The notes beneath the pieces were generated by a model. The model worked only from the letters and a program-made list of their open reading frames with translations. It was not told the origin of the DNA and made no database searches. DNA of 64,000 nt from Oenanthe sinensis (taxonomy: Eukaryota > Streptophyta > Magnoliopsida > Apiales > Apiaceae). Positions 34,047 through 45,702 of the stretch are shown one piece after another. The stretch lies in assembly GCA_028671895.1 (NCBI GenBank), contig CM053809.1, positions 30,169,501 through 30,233,500 of the forward strand, in the 5' to 3' direction. Made by a program: the position numbers and the translations under genes. The first letter of the stretch is position 1, and each line of letters opens with the position of its first letter.

Positions 34047-35290
34047 CAAGCTTATAACTCGTGCGAAGTACGGGAAGAATAACTAATATTTAGATAATTT
34101 TATTTTTTATATTATATTATATTGATATTTATTATAAAATTTTATAATATTGAGAATTTATGTTAATAAAATATAATATTATCCGTAAATAGTTGTATAA
34201 AAGGAGGACTATCGGGGTTAGAGTTATATTTTATTATACAATTATATTTATATATTACTCCCTCCGTCCCAACCAATTCTTTACACTTTCCTTTTTGGGA
34301 CGTCCCACCCAATTCTTTACATTACTAAAAATAGTAACTTTTAACAATAAAATACATTATTACATCCACTACTTCACTCCACTTTTTCAACACTTTACAC
34401 TATTACACCCACTACTTCATTTATTTTACAATAAAATCACTATTACACCCACTACTTCATTTATTTTAACAATACTACACCCACTATCCTTGGTCTCCGT
34501 GCCCGGACCAAATGTAAACAATTGGCCGGGACGGAGGGAGTAATATTCATAAACTTTAATGATATATTAAATAAAAATTATAAGATAAGTAGGATTCTTA
34601 AAATAGAAAACATAGAATATAATTTAAATATAATATAATATTATTTATGAGGAATTGTATAAAAGGAGGATTACCGGGGGTTAGAGTTATATATATGATA
34701 TATATATATATATAATATTTTATTAAAATTAAATTGTTAAGATCGTTTTTATGGTTCATCTAAAATTGAACGGTTAGGATTTTTTCTATGATTCACATTG
34801 GACCAAAACTTTTAATTTTTGCGAAGCACGTGATAACTAATATATAAATAATTTATTTATTTTATTTTATTTATTTGTATTTAATATAAAATTTTATAAT
34901 ATTAAGAATTTATGTTAATATTATATGTTCTCTTATTTTATATAAATTTATTCTATTTAATATAAATATGTTATAATATGGACCCTTATTATAATAAATA
35001 TAATTGGGTCTAAAAAAATAAAATTTTAGTTAATATAGATATATATATATATATTTAAGGCCCATATTATAATAAGTAAAATTATATAATTTTGACTCAT
35101 GTTATAAATATATAATTGAGTCTAAGATGTAAATTTTAGTTAATATAAATATGTATATAGTTAAGACCCGTATTATAATAAGTAAAATTATATCTAATAC
35201 ATGTCTATTTTTTAAACCTGTGGCCCAATACCGACGACCGACCGACCAATTAAAATTTTTAATCTTTCGGATATAATAATATAGTATAGA
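34047..35290 (-). mobile_element. Non-autonomous Helitron-like element
   Basis: On the minus strand it starts TCTATACTATATTATTATAT at 35290. It ends after the hairpin CCCGTACTTCGCACGAG (34058-34074) and TTATAAGCTTG at 34047. The host dinucleotide is A at 34046 and T at 35291, as for Helitron insertion between A and T without duplication. CTTG instead of CTRR at the end suggests decay. It encloses the Stowaway element at 34258-34540. A nearly repeated phrase (GTATAAAAGGAGGA...) occurs at 34194 and 34656. Confidence 0.55.
34258..34540. mobile_element. Stowaway MITE
   Basis: Perfect 13-base inverted ends: CTCCCTCCGTCCC on the left and GGGACGGAGGGAG on the right. TA lies on each side (34256-34257 and 34541-34542). 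The length is 283 bp, with no coding content. The interior closely resembles the element at 1918-2189. Confidence 0.92.
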
Positions 35291-35296
35291 TATAAA

Positions 35297-35793
35297 CTAG
35301 TTTATAACCCGGGCAAAGCACAGATATTATTAATAAATTATATATTAATTATTTTATATAATTTAAATATTTCATTTAATATGATAATTTGTTTTAGTAA
35401 CAATTTCTTTTTAAATTTTTCTATAAAATGATGTTTATATATTAATATTCATAAAATTTAATGATAAGTCATAATTTTAAATAAATAAAAGAGTTTGAAT
35501 AGTGATAAAATTGAGTTGAATGTGAGTAAACTATATTTAAAAAAATTATAGAATAAGTAGGATTCTTAAATTAAAAAATATAGAATATAATTTAAATATA
35601 ATATATAATAGAGTTGTATGTATGATATATTGATATTTTTTAAAAAAAATTAGATTTTATTAAAATTAGATAGTTATAATCGTTTCTATGGTTCACCTAA
35701 AATTGGACGGTTATGATTTTTTTATAGTTCATCTAGGTAAGATGAAAAAAAATTATCTTATTTGACTATAATAATATAGTATTATAGTATAGA
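35297..35793 (-). mobile_element. Non-autonomous Helitron-like element (497 bp)
   Basis: On the minus strand it starts TCTATACTATAATACT at 35793 and ends with a degenerate hairpin TGCTTTGCCCGGG followed by TTATAAACTAG at 35297. The final CTAG fits the CTRR rule, with host A at 35296 and T at 35794. It shares an inner module, 'TCACCTAAAATTGGACGGTTATGATT', with sequence near 34760 and 35915. It lies six bases from the preceding Helitron. Confidence 0.6.
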
Positions 35794-37925
35794 TATATTA
35801 ATATTCATAAAATTTAATGATATATTAAATAAAATTATAGGATAAATAAGAATTTTAAAATAGAAAATATTGAATATAATTTAAATATAATATTGAATGA
35901 TTATGATCATTTTTATAGCTCACCTAAAATTGGACAGTCATGATTTTTTATATGATTCACTTTAGTGTTTTAAAAAAAATTCTCAGTTATTATAACATAG
36001 TATACAAGTATACGGTCATGGACTCGTGGTAATTGATGTTATTAGAAACAGTGGGGGTTGGGGTAGGGGTGGGGATAATGCTAGAATGATTGACAAAATT
36101 AAACAAGTTTAGTTTTAATAATGCTTTATATTAGGCCCCGCATTATGTCCTCGACCTTACTATTATACTATTATATATTATTCTCATGCAAATAATTAAC
36201 CCTTCTTATCATCGCTTAGTAATATTTTCATATTATTTTATATTTTAAAATTAAAACTATTACAAAAAAACCTAAAATTTAAATCTCATCAATATATCAA
36301 AACTAAATATTTATATTATTAATTTAAAAAATATTAAATAATTCGAATTTCATCAATAAAATATTATTTTATTTTATTTAAATTTTTCTGCAATTTGATA
36401 ACATTATGTGAATATGAATGATAATAATTAAGTAAAAAAAGTATAAAATAATAAAATAAACTCATGTGATCGCCCGGGTAATAATTTTGTATTATATAAA
36501 TTTATTAATAGCTTAAGAAAATATTCACTTCAATCCACATAAATTCTTTACACCTCACCAGGGAAATAAATTTCTTACCAACCATAAACTCGAATATATA
36601 AGAAAGAATTAGTGAATGAATTATAATTAGGATAGAAAGAACGAAAAAATCAGTTATAATCAGGATAGAAAGAACGAAAAATCACAGTTTAAGAGATTAA
36701 TATTCCTGATATTATCTCACATAACTTTTCTGAGATTAAAAAAATCTCATATAAATACATGAGTATATAAATACATGATGTTGTTATTATAATTAAACGG
36801 GATTATATACAATTACAAAAATATCCACACTAAAAAAACAATTGCACCTTAAGTAATTTTCCTGAGATAATCTCCGTAACTTTATTCTCATATTTAAAAT
36901 TGTATTTCGATATAATACATCAAATGAAATTAAGGTTTCTTACCACGTAATTTGTGACGACCTATCCTTATTTTTTCAAAAAAAAAAAAACCAAGTTATA
37001 CAAGACCACTGACTCTGACTTGCCACACCTTGCTCAACCTCCAGACATTTAACAAAAAAAGTACACATTCGATTCAAACTCCCAACTACATAACAAAACA
37101 TGAAAACATTGCTGGCGCACCATTAACTAGTCATACATACACATGCTAATGCTAAATCCAATTCTAATGATAATGATACAGGGAATAGGTAATATTGTGG
37201 AGTATGTTTTGTTTTTAATCAATTAGTGTTTTTGGTGGATGCAAAGCTAGTGATTCATTAAAATTAATTGAGGTGGACGAAAACTGGACCGAACATCCCA
37301 TATAACAAAAGAAAAAGAAGAATGAAGGAAAAAAAAAAATCAACCCCAAAACCAAACGTAACATTAATGATGTTACTTCATTTATTTTTATTTTTGACAC
37401 GTTGTATATAAAAAATAATTCCATAATCTAATTTTTATATGTATCTTAAATATACGTAAAAGTTAAAAATGACAAGTAATTTAAACCCCGAGGAATAACA
37501 AGAAACGTCGGTCTTAAGTTTTAAGAACTACGGTTAGTCCCCATAAAAGAACAGCTTCGTTTTAGATGTTAGGAATAGGATCTTAATTCACTTTAAAGGT
37601 AAAAACTAAAGGTCATCCACCTTCTAAACCTTTAGTTAATAGAATAACAGAAGCAATGTAAAAAAAAAAAGTCTAATCCAGCCAATTGAGTCTAGTTCAC
37701 GCTAATTGCTTCCTTCAACTCTTCTCCTTCTCTCTTGTTAATTATTCTATTCTCTCCTGCTCCTGCTCTATAAAGATGCATTCCTTTCCCTCCTCTCTTC
37801 TCCACACTCTCCTTGCTGCATTTCATTTGCCACTCAAACAACTTGAACCTCCACTTTTCATATCATATTCATTCCATTCCAAGAAACAGAACAGTAATCA
37901 ATCATATAATATTCCCATTGTATTC
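35794..37925. other. Intergenic AT-rich interval and NAC promoter region
   Basis: 35794-36010 carries a third, more decayed copy of the Helitron inner module (about 35904-35960). No gene is supported up to the NAC start. TATAAA at 37769-37774 sits about 150 bases before the NAC start codon, after a CT-rich stretch, and is the likely core promoter. Confidence 0.5.
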
Positions 37926-38766
37926 ATGGAAAAATTAAGCATCGTAAAGAATGGTGTTGTAAGATTGTTACCAGGGTTTAGGTTTCATCCAACTGATCAA
38001 GAGCTAGTTCTTGATTACTTGAAGCGTAAAGTGTTTTGCTTTCCTTTGCCAGCTCTTGTCATACCTGAAGTTGATCTCTACAAATCTGACCCTTGGGATC
38101 TGCCAGGTATAGCAAACATAACTAGAGTATATTTTTTCAAGTTCCTGTTTGCTTTACTTATTGCTACTAGTCTCTTGAAAATGTTGTAATAATAACTGAT
38201 TCCACTGCTCAGGCAACTTGGAAGTGGAAAGGTACTTTTTCAGTACAAGGGAAGTTAAATATCCGATTAGTAAGAGATCAAACAGGGCTACAGCTTCAGG
38301 GTTTTGGAAGGCTACTGGAATAGACAAGAAAGTGATAAGCAGCAGAGGAAACCAGGTTGTGGGATTGAAGAAAACTCTGGTTTTCTACACTGGAAAACCT
38401 CCACATGGAATCAGAACTCATTGGATCATGCACGAATATCGCCTCGCCCCTCAGCAATCTCAGGGCACAACTATGCGAATGGAGGAGAGTTGGGTTCTCT
38501 GCCGTATATTTTCTAAGAAAAGAAGCAGTGCTAAAAGTCATGATGAGCAGGAGATTACTCTGCCTCAACTCAAAAATACAGAAGCAGTACTACCTTTCTA
38601 TGATTTAATGGCCAAGAACAGGACTACTGATTTGAATGTGGTCCCTGCAGTTTCATCATCTTCTGGTTCCAGCGGAATAACACAGGTCTCCTCCTCTAAT
38701 CAGTCCAGGGAAGATCATGAAGAGACCAGTAGTTGCAATAACCTATCCAATAAATGGTTGCCTTAG
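37926..38766 (+). CDS. NAC083: NAC transcription factor, VNI2/NAC083-like
   Basis: Two exons (37926-38106 and 38213-38766) join to 244 aa. The NAC domain starts LLPGFRFHPTDQELV at residues 14-28 and runs to WVLCRIF at about residue 155. All the usual blocks are visible: DPWDLPGN, ERYFFSTREVKYP, SNRATASGFWKATGIDK, VGLKKTLVFYTGKPP, THWIMHEYRL. The C-terminus carries RTTDLNVVP and EETSSCN, motifs I recall from Arabidopsis ANAC083 (VNI2), a repressor that binds VND7 in xylem differentiation and links ABA to leaf ageing. It acts in the nucleus. I chose the ATG at 37926 because an in-frame ATG at 37776 lies two bases after the TATAAA box and so is probably upstream of the transcript. Using it would add 50 residues. 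Only one intron is present, at the usual position after WDLPG. ANAC041-like membership is the alternative. Confidence 0.9.
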
Positions 38767-39321
38767 TAATATACATTCTATTTGTTTAGTCCTGGTTTAG
38801 TAGTAGCTACTGAATTCTTATCAGTATCATCCATCAGTCCCCTTGAATAACTAGTTAGAAACCCTGATGTTTTTAAATTTGGCTTCAGTTCAGTAATGGA
38901 TATTTATTTATTAGAATTGATGAACGTGATTATGATCCTTTTAGTTTAGTTTCTTTATAAATAAATACCTCTTCCATTTGACCATTTCTATATAAATATA
39001 TCCCTCTTCCAAAAAGTTCAGTTGTTTGTCTAACTTTTATTAGGGAATTATAAAAAAAAATTAGACGATTTTTAAAGGTGTCAGAGAATAATACGTTTTG
39101 CAATATTTACAAATTGTACATATACGGTCTTTACGGGGACTCCGTACAACTCAACCCGGGAATTATAATAGTGAGGAGAAAATTACACAAAGAAAAGGAC
39201 TTTCCGTAAAGAAAAGGAAGCAAGCATGTGGAGTGTAGGTAACTAGGTAAGCACACAAACGTATCAACTTTGTCTACGGATAAGAAAAGTCCTTTTGGGA
39301 AGCACAAGAATAAGACATATA

Positions 39322-39381
39322 GGCCCTGTAAACAGCTCCCGAAATAAGTTACTTATTTTTAGAAAAAGTTCGTGTGTGTGT

Positions 39382-39436
<55 letters not shown>

Positions 39437-39586
39437 TGGAAATAAATAACTTATTTTTTATTTTAAAAATAAGATTTGGTATTAAAATTTTAAGCTAAAT
39501 GTTAATATTTAAAAAATGTAAAAATATGTATTTTTTTTAAAAATAAGTGACTTGTTACTTATTTTTAAAGAATCTCATACAGAACC
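39322..39586. mobile_element. MITE-like inverted repeat element
   Basis: The ends are GGCCCTGTAAACAG and, on the minus strand, GGTTCTGTATGAG. Both are followed by AAATAAGTNACTTATTTTTA-type words in opposite orientation. The element at 44513-44742 shares these AAATAAG/CTTATTT blocks. Superfamily undetermined. Confidence 0.5.
39385..39434. repeat. (TA)n microsatellite
   Basis: About 25 TA units, preceded by a short GTGTGTGTGTG run at about 39372. It lies inside the MITE. Confidence 0.95.
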
Positions 39587-42134
39587 ATAATCTTCCCAAA
39601 GATCAGCTGCTTCTTTTTGAGGTTCCTTCGTTGAACCTTCCTCGCTAACACTTAAAAGGAACCAACTTTCTTTGTGTTTTTTTTGGTTATTATATTACAA
39701 TAGAATCAGATAAAGAATAATATTCACGCAATCCAGAACTCGCACTGAAACCATATGATAGAAATGTCTATGGGTAAAGAATATTGTTAAAGTTTGTGTT
39801 AATGCAAGGTAAAACTAGCTAGCTAGAGAAGATAAAATGAGAATTTGTGCCAAACACAAGCAATATCTATTTTATATATGTAAGTTTCACTGGCTTTTAC
39901 TCTGTCTCTCTGCGGCAAAGTAATAGTCATATTTAACTTTTAAGTTTTCAAATCGACTAAATTTTGATCAAAAATTAAAAAATTTTAAAAATTGAAAAAA
40001 AACATTTTAAAGTAGATTAGATATATTTTCTACTGATATAATTTTTAAAATATTTTAATTATATAATATATATAATTTCGATCAAAATTTAGTCAATTTG
40101 ACTAACAAAAATAAAAACAATATTTGAAATGGGGGGTGGTATGTGTATCATTTAACATAGTTCCCATATCAGCTCAAGTCAAGTAATTTTATGCCATGAT
40201 GCCTATAATCCAGGGGGCCACATTTGTTCCTTTCATGACACAATGAAATTTAAATTGAAGTTGTTCACGTCTCTCCCACCCTATCAACATGTTTGATTAA
40301 ATGGGTAAAAGCATGTGTGTTCGGGTGTATGATGAGATAATGGGGTTGTGGTTTGGTCACTTGAGGTTTCCTACTGTTAATCACGTGGGGAACCTCTCAA
40401 GGTACACCATGCATACACTTGAAAGAAAGCCTCATTTCATATTCTCACGAGGTCAATCACATATTCAGATAAATAGAAAGCAGAAACCCCACAACCTGTC
40501 CTAGAGTCGTATAAGACCATCCATGTAATTCCTGATAATATATGCTTACAAATATCAACAGAAAACTAAGATCATCGCCCAAGGGACAAGCAAACTAAAT
40601 GACCCTTTCGAACACCAACCCCCGTCTAAATGCTATTTGTTTAGGGAACCAATTACCTTGCTATTGTAAATAATTAAGCAGCCCGTGTTTTGAACGGTTG
40701 GCTTGATTTTTTTTTGGGCCAACTCTAGTCTCTAGCCGCTGACAAATTGTGTTCTCGAGTTCATAATGCAACTTCTATAATCCACCGAGGGGAAAAAATA
40801 CATACAAATCATAAATGTACAGCCAAAAAGGGATGCTCAAAAGAATTATAATATGCTGCAAGGATCTCAAAAACCCCCAAGTCCAAACAATATTAGCATG
40901 ATCAGAAGATATTAACATTATTTACACTTAAGAAATACTCATCATTTCTGCAAAAATTCCAGAGAACCAAAAACTAAACTGGTCCTTCACTAGGAGCAGA
41001 TTGGGTTGATATTCCCAAATACAGAGTAGTACTTGCAAAAACAAATGAACAATGACATAAATTGGAGCAATAAGTAATGAACATATGCACAATACAAATG
41101 TAGAGTGATACAAAATGAAAACTTAGTCGTTTCTGAAAAATGAAATATGGATGAATAGAGAGACCTACCTGCCAAAGACGGAGAATGTGTATTTTGGCGT
41201 TGGGTTTAATTCTCTTCCAGAGTAGTCGTGCTTCCTCACTACTTTCATTACTCTACTGCCCCAGTCCCAGAATGCAATGCACCCATTAATCAATAAATTT
41301 CCAATTCCGCCTTCTTTTTCTTCCAATTATCCATATCTCATCTCACTTTCTTCACTTTGGGCCTACTAGTTCCTCCCATTATTCACCCAAATAAGAAAGT
41401 ATCATGCATTTACCTCCAGCTTTAAGTAGAAATAACCTGTAAGACACCACAAGACTTACCAACATCTTATTGTCGGGGAGAGATCGATTCCTCCATCTCG
41501 TATAAAAGAGGGGAGTAATAAGCATTGGTCCAAAAAACTTTGGTTAATTACATATTTAGCTTGGTAAAAAGAAAAAAGAAAAAGAAAAACATAGTTTGAA
41601 AGTCGAAGGGCATGGGGCAAAGATATTACTCGATATAATTGGTGGGGATAGATAGGGAGAGAGCCGACACTGTATCAATACTCTGACCACGACCATCTAA
41701 TCAAATTAAATCCTGTGTCAAAAAGAAAAGAAAAATCCTACAGCATGACATTATAAGATATGACCAGTTCTGTAATAAAGCTTATCCAAAACACTGAAGT
41801 AAACATTGTTCTAATTAAACTTCTACAACTGAGATCTACTATTACTATTACAGTAGTAGTTCCTTTCATTTCACTTATCTTGTTGCTCTAAAAATGAGTT
41901 GCACAATATCATGCGATTATTGCAATGAGCAGGTAGGTGTATAGCAAAGCTGTTTATATTATGCAATCAACATTCAACATGTTCACTCTGCAAACCCACA
42001 CTCTAGAGTCTAGTAAGCACATACGTTCCCAGATCTGCAATAATTGCATGAAGGAGACAGTATAATTTCTTTATTTACAAGTATCATTCTGCGGGCTTGG
42101 TTAGCACAGAAGCTGAGGTGCAAATCTGATATGA

Positions 42135-44468
42135 TCACCAGTAGTCACCACACGAACATTCCCCTGATTTGAAGTGATGAAATCTATTGTTGTCTCTAAC
42201 AACGATTTCACGTCCTGTGATGCCTGATACATTCTTTGCAAAGTCATGGCAATCTTTACAAGCCCGTAGATTCTTAAAAATCACAATAGCTGTGTCAGTT
42301 GGAGCTGATATGAGACCATAAGCTATTGCAAGTCTCTCGCTGTGGTCAAGAAGTTGCTCTTTTCGCTCAGGCAAATTGTCGCCGACATCGTCCTCACTTA
42401 GTATTACATGTTCATTTCTTGTACTTGGAAACTTCAGTTCATTTAGTTTTGAGTATATTGCTTCTGTTTGAGGATGGTATTTATCACCCACGATGAAGCG
42501 GTGTACTTGTCCCTTGATGGTAATCCAACTACAACCAACCTCCTTCCGTAAGTCCCTCTCAGCCATCATCCTCCTAACATCCGCTGCTTCATTCCATTTC
42601 CCAGATGAAACATATAAGTTGAACATGAGGACATAAGCAGCAATATCTTTTGGGTCTAGTCGAAGAAGCTCCTCCGCTGCAATTTTCCCTAGCTCAAAAT
42701 TGCGGTGAACAGAGCACCCGCCCAGTAAACTTTTCCAACTCATTGCATCAGGCTGAAATGGCATAGATTTTATCAGTTCATATGCCTTGTCTAGTAGGCC
42801 TGCACGAGCATATATGTCAATCATACAATCATAGTGATCAACAGTTGGCTCTACGCCATATGTGCTACTCATGGCTTTTAGATACTGCTCAGCTTCTCTG
42901 ACTAAACCTGAATGACTACAAGCAGTCAAAACTGCTATAAATGTAACAGCATTCGGCCCAACACCACAAGCTTGCATTCTTCTGAAAAATCTTAGAGCTT
43001 CAGAAGCATGACCATGGTATGCACAACCTGCAATTATAGCAGTCCAGGCCACAACATCTGGTTCATCTATCGAATCAAAGACCTGATAAGCATAATCTAT
43101 CCTACCACACTTTGCATACATAGTTAACATCGCACTTTCCCCATGTAGATATGAAACTAAACCCCTTTTTATTGCATCTCCATGCGCCTGGGTGCCTAAA
43201 CTGAAATCCGCAACAGCAGAGCAACATTGCAGTATGCTGGTATACATGAAGGAATTTAAAAGAGCGGCATTACTCCTTCTTAGAGAGGTAAAAGTTCTAA
43301 TACATTCCCCAAACTCACCAATTTGATAATAACCTGAGATCAAAGCATGCCAGGAAACATCATTTGGCTCAATTATCCTTAGAAATGCTTTACGAGCGGA
43401 TTCCATACTTGCACATTTAGCATAGAAGTCCACAAGAGGAGTTCCCACCGATACTTGTGGTTCCAACCCAAGTTTCACGACACAAGCATGAATCTGTTGT
43501 CCCATTTCCATGTCCTCCAAATGTGCGCACGCCTTAAGAGTAATTGAGAACACAAACTCATCCAACTGAACACCAGCCTCCACCATTGTAGCAAACAACC
43601 TAAAAGCATCATAATTGTTACCACCTTGAACATAAGCTACCATTAATCCCGTCATAGCTACAACATTCTTTTGATACATTCGATCAATAAGCAATTCAGC
43701 ACCCTCAAAAAACCCACACTTCGCATACATGTTGGCAATAGCTGTGGTCATAGAATCATCCTTAACACATCCCGATCTAATTACATGAGAATGTAATTGT
43801 CTGCCAAGTTGCAAATAAGACGGGTTTAACATCGACTTAAAGAGGGAAAAATATATCTGTGGATGTGAATGTAGACCAGATAATTGCATATTCAAAAAAC
43901 ACAACAAAGCATTTCTAAAATCCCCTTGCTTCGCATACGCAGAAATAATAATATCCCATGAATCGAAAGTCTTCTCAGGCATTTCATCAAACACGTTACG
44001 TGCATACGCAAGACATCCACAATCACAAAACATTCTCAAAACACAATCCAAAACAAAGACAGGAACATCATCAACACCCAAATTAGATACGAGATGATCA
44101 CGAAACAACTTAGCATAGCTTAAAGATTTAGAACTAGCACATGATTGAAAAAGAGATAGATAAGAACGATAAGTAACTGTAAGACCAGCTTGGCCCATTT
44201 CATGGAGAAAGAGATGGGCTTCATCGAGCTTCCCTTGTTTCGAAAGCGAAACTAAATGCATGTTTTCAAGATCACCACCGCGATTCTTGTTGATATGTAA
44301 TTGGGTTGAACAGGAAGTGTTGTTGTTGGGTTTGAGAGAAGCCCATGAAGGGATCATCATCGTCATGTCAGTGTTGTTGTTATAATTAGTACCATGAGTT
44401 TTGAGCTTGTTTAGAGAAGCTGATACTATCATCACTTGCGAGGGGTTCAATGATAAAACCCCCGTCAT
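42135..44468 (-). CDS. RARE1: DYW-class PPR protein, RARE1-like chloroplast RNA editing factor
   Basis: A single exon of 777 codons on the minus strand, ATG at 44468. It carries repeated PLS-type pentatricopeptide units (for example NVVAMTGLMVAYVQGGNNYDA and DVVAWTAIIAGCAYHGHASEA) from about residue 75 to 600, then E/E+ motifs. It ends in a DYW domain with PG box GDKYHPQ, HSE at 709-711, CKDCH at 737-741 and terminal CSCGDYW. The HxE...CxxC residues are the deaminase-like zinc ligands. Overall order and phrases (VSVGTPLVDFYAKC, EPNDVSWHALISGYYQ, DHYDCMIDIYARAGLLD) match my memory of Arabidopsis RARE1 (At5g13270), needed for C-to-U editing of plastid accD. The residues before the first repeat are Ser/Asn-rich and suit a plastid transit peptide. 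Being intronless is normal for the family. Orthology, and hence the accD target, is inferred. Confidence 0.88.
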   Translation of the reverse strand: MTGVLSLNPSQVMIVSASLNKLKTHGTNYNNNTDMTMMIPSWASLKPNNNTSCSTQLHINKNRGGDLENMHLVSLSKQGKLDEAHLFLHEMGQAGLTVTYRSYLSLFQSCASSKSLSYAKLFRDHLVSNLGVDDVPVFVLDCVLRMFCDCGCLAYARNVFDEMPEKTFDSWDIIISAYAKQGDFRNALLCFLNMQLSGLHSHPQIYFSLFKSMLNPSYLQLGRQLHSHVIRSGCVKDDSMTTAIANMYAKCGFFEGAELLIDRMYQKNVVAMTGLMVAYVQGGNNYDAFRLFATMVEAGVQLDEFVFSITLKACAHLEDMEMGQQIHACVVKLGLEPQVSVGTPLVDFYAKCASMESARKAFLRIIEPNDVSWHALISGYYQIGEFGECIRTFTSLRRSNAALLNSFMYTSILQCCSAVADFSLGTQAHGDAIKRGLVSYLHGESAMLTMYAKCGRIDYAYQVFDSIDEPDVVAWTAIIAGCAYHGHASEALRFFRRMQACGVGPNAVTFIAVLTACSHSGLVREAEQYLKAMSSTYGVEPTVDHYDCMIDIYARAGLLDKAYELIKSMPFQPDAMSWKSLLGGCSVHRNFELGKIAAEELLRLDPKDIAAYVLMFNLYVSSGKWNEAADVRRMMAERDLRKEVGCSWITIKGQVHRFIVGDKYHPQTEAIYSKLNELKFPSTRNEHVILSEDDVGDNLPERKEQLLDHSERLAIAYGLISAPTDTAIVIFKNLRACKDCHDFAKNVSGITGREIVVRDNNRFHHFKSGECSCGDYW

Positions 44469-45702
44469 TTTTAAAACTAAAACAATAAAATGAACGAGGG
44501 AGATTTCCCGATGGGTCTGTTTGGCAAACTGCTGCTTATCGAAATAGGGGCTTATTTCCGAAAAAAAATAGGGATGTATGTACTTTTCAGAAATAAGCCC
44601 TTATTTCCAGAAAAAAGTAAGTTCATATTTGGTTTTAAAATTCTAAAACAAATATTTATCTTTCAAAAAAAAATGAAAATATGTAAAAAAAAATAAAAAA
44701 TAAGCTACTTATTTTAAGTTTATGGAACCCTAAACACCCACATCATCTAATGGACTGCAGTTTGCCCTTTATTTTTATGTTCACGAGATTATCTCAAATG
44801 TTTGCATTATACGTATGAAATCATTTAGGGAAATTCTATTGAATTTGTACTTGCATGTGTAAAAATATTTTTTAAAAGTAGTAAAACATTAATTTAGATT
44901 AATGAAACAAATAATATATAATTTATAATAAAATTATAACTCTGAAAAAATTTCATTACCTATTCTCAAATAGATATTTAGAGTTACCGGTCATTTTGAT
45001 ATTTAACCCTTAAATGCGTTAAAATAGAATTTGAAGGATTAGAGCCCTCTTAACCATTTTTTCGCTAAAACCTTTATTAAAATAGCATTTTTTTTTGTAC
45101 TAAAACCTTCATCAAAATAGTATTTGTCACCAACATAAATACAGCATTCCCAGGTAGCCAAGGCTAGTTCATCAATTTTCCTCGAAGTAAAAACAGAACA
45201 AGATATACCCTGTAATATAAATATAGAGGGCAATCACATGTCGTACTGATAAAGAAAAATTATCATAAATATAAATACTCAAATAAGTTCTTCGTACAAA
45301 ATGGACAATATCGTGTCCACGATCCAATATTATAACGATGAAGAGTTAAAGAGGTGCGCAACCTAACAACAAATACATACCCACTCCCAGTGAAACCTCT
45401 ACGTGGATCCCTCTTTTTCTAGGCATTCACGACAGGCACCCTTCATTGATATTGCTTAGGCTTAACCAACTCAAAGCTTAATAACCTTAAACATTGCCGG
45501 ACAGATACACGTATGCCCAACATGTCCTCACTCTTTAAAAGTGATCCATCTTTACATACCTTGAGTCTTGACTAGCTCGATCAACTAGCTATTGGATGTA
45601 AAATATACTACTCCACACTAGTTACTACTTACTGATACCCTTACGTTTCATTTCGAAATGGAGTCCAACCAGCTGTTTCAACACTTGTGACATTAAGACA
45701 CA
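44469..45702. other. Intergenic region between the PPR and ARF-GAP genes
   Basis: Both genes lie on the minus strand, so this is the PPR 5' side and the ARF-GAP 3' side. It holds a MITE at 44513-44742. No other gene is supported. Confidence 0.5.
44513..44742. mobile_element. MITE-like inverted repeat element
   Basis: The left end is GGGTCTGTTTGGCAAAC. The right end on the minus strand reads GGGTGTTTAGGGTTCC. The interior has CTTATTTC/GAAATAAG blocks in both orientations, like the element at 39322-39586. It starts about 45 bases upstream of the PPR start codon, so it may contribute to that gene's leader or promoter. Confidence 0.5.

Larger units (their letters stand above)
38767..42134. other. 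Intergenic region between the NAC and PPR genes
   Basis: No gene is supported. It contains a MITE at 39322-39586 with a TA microsatellite. At 41169-41326 the minus strand has a 52-codon open stretch ending at a good donor (GGCAG|GTAGGT), but with no ATG start or recognisable family. The rest is AT-rich. Confidence 0.45.

Noticed and set aside
39295..39498. 67-codon open frame
   Set aside because: Most of it is the (TA)n microsatellite translated as alternating Tyr-Ile.
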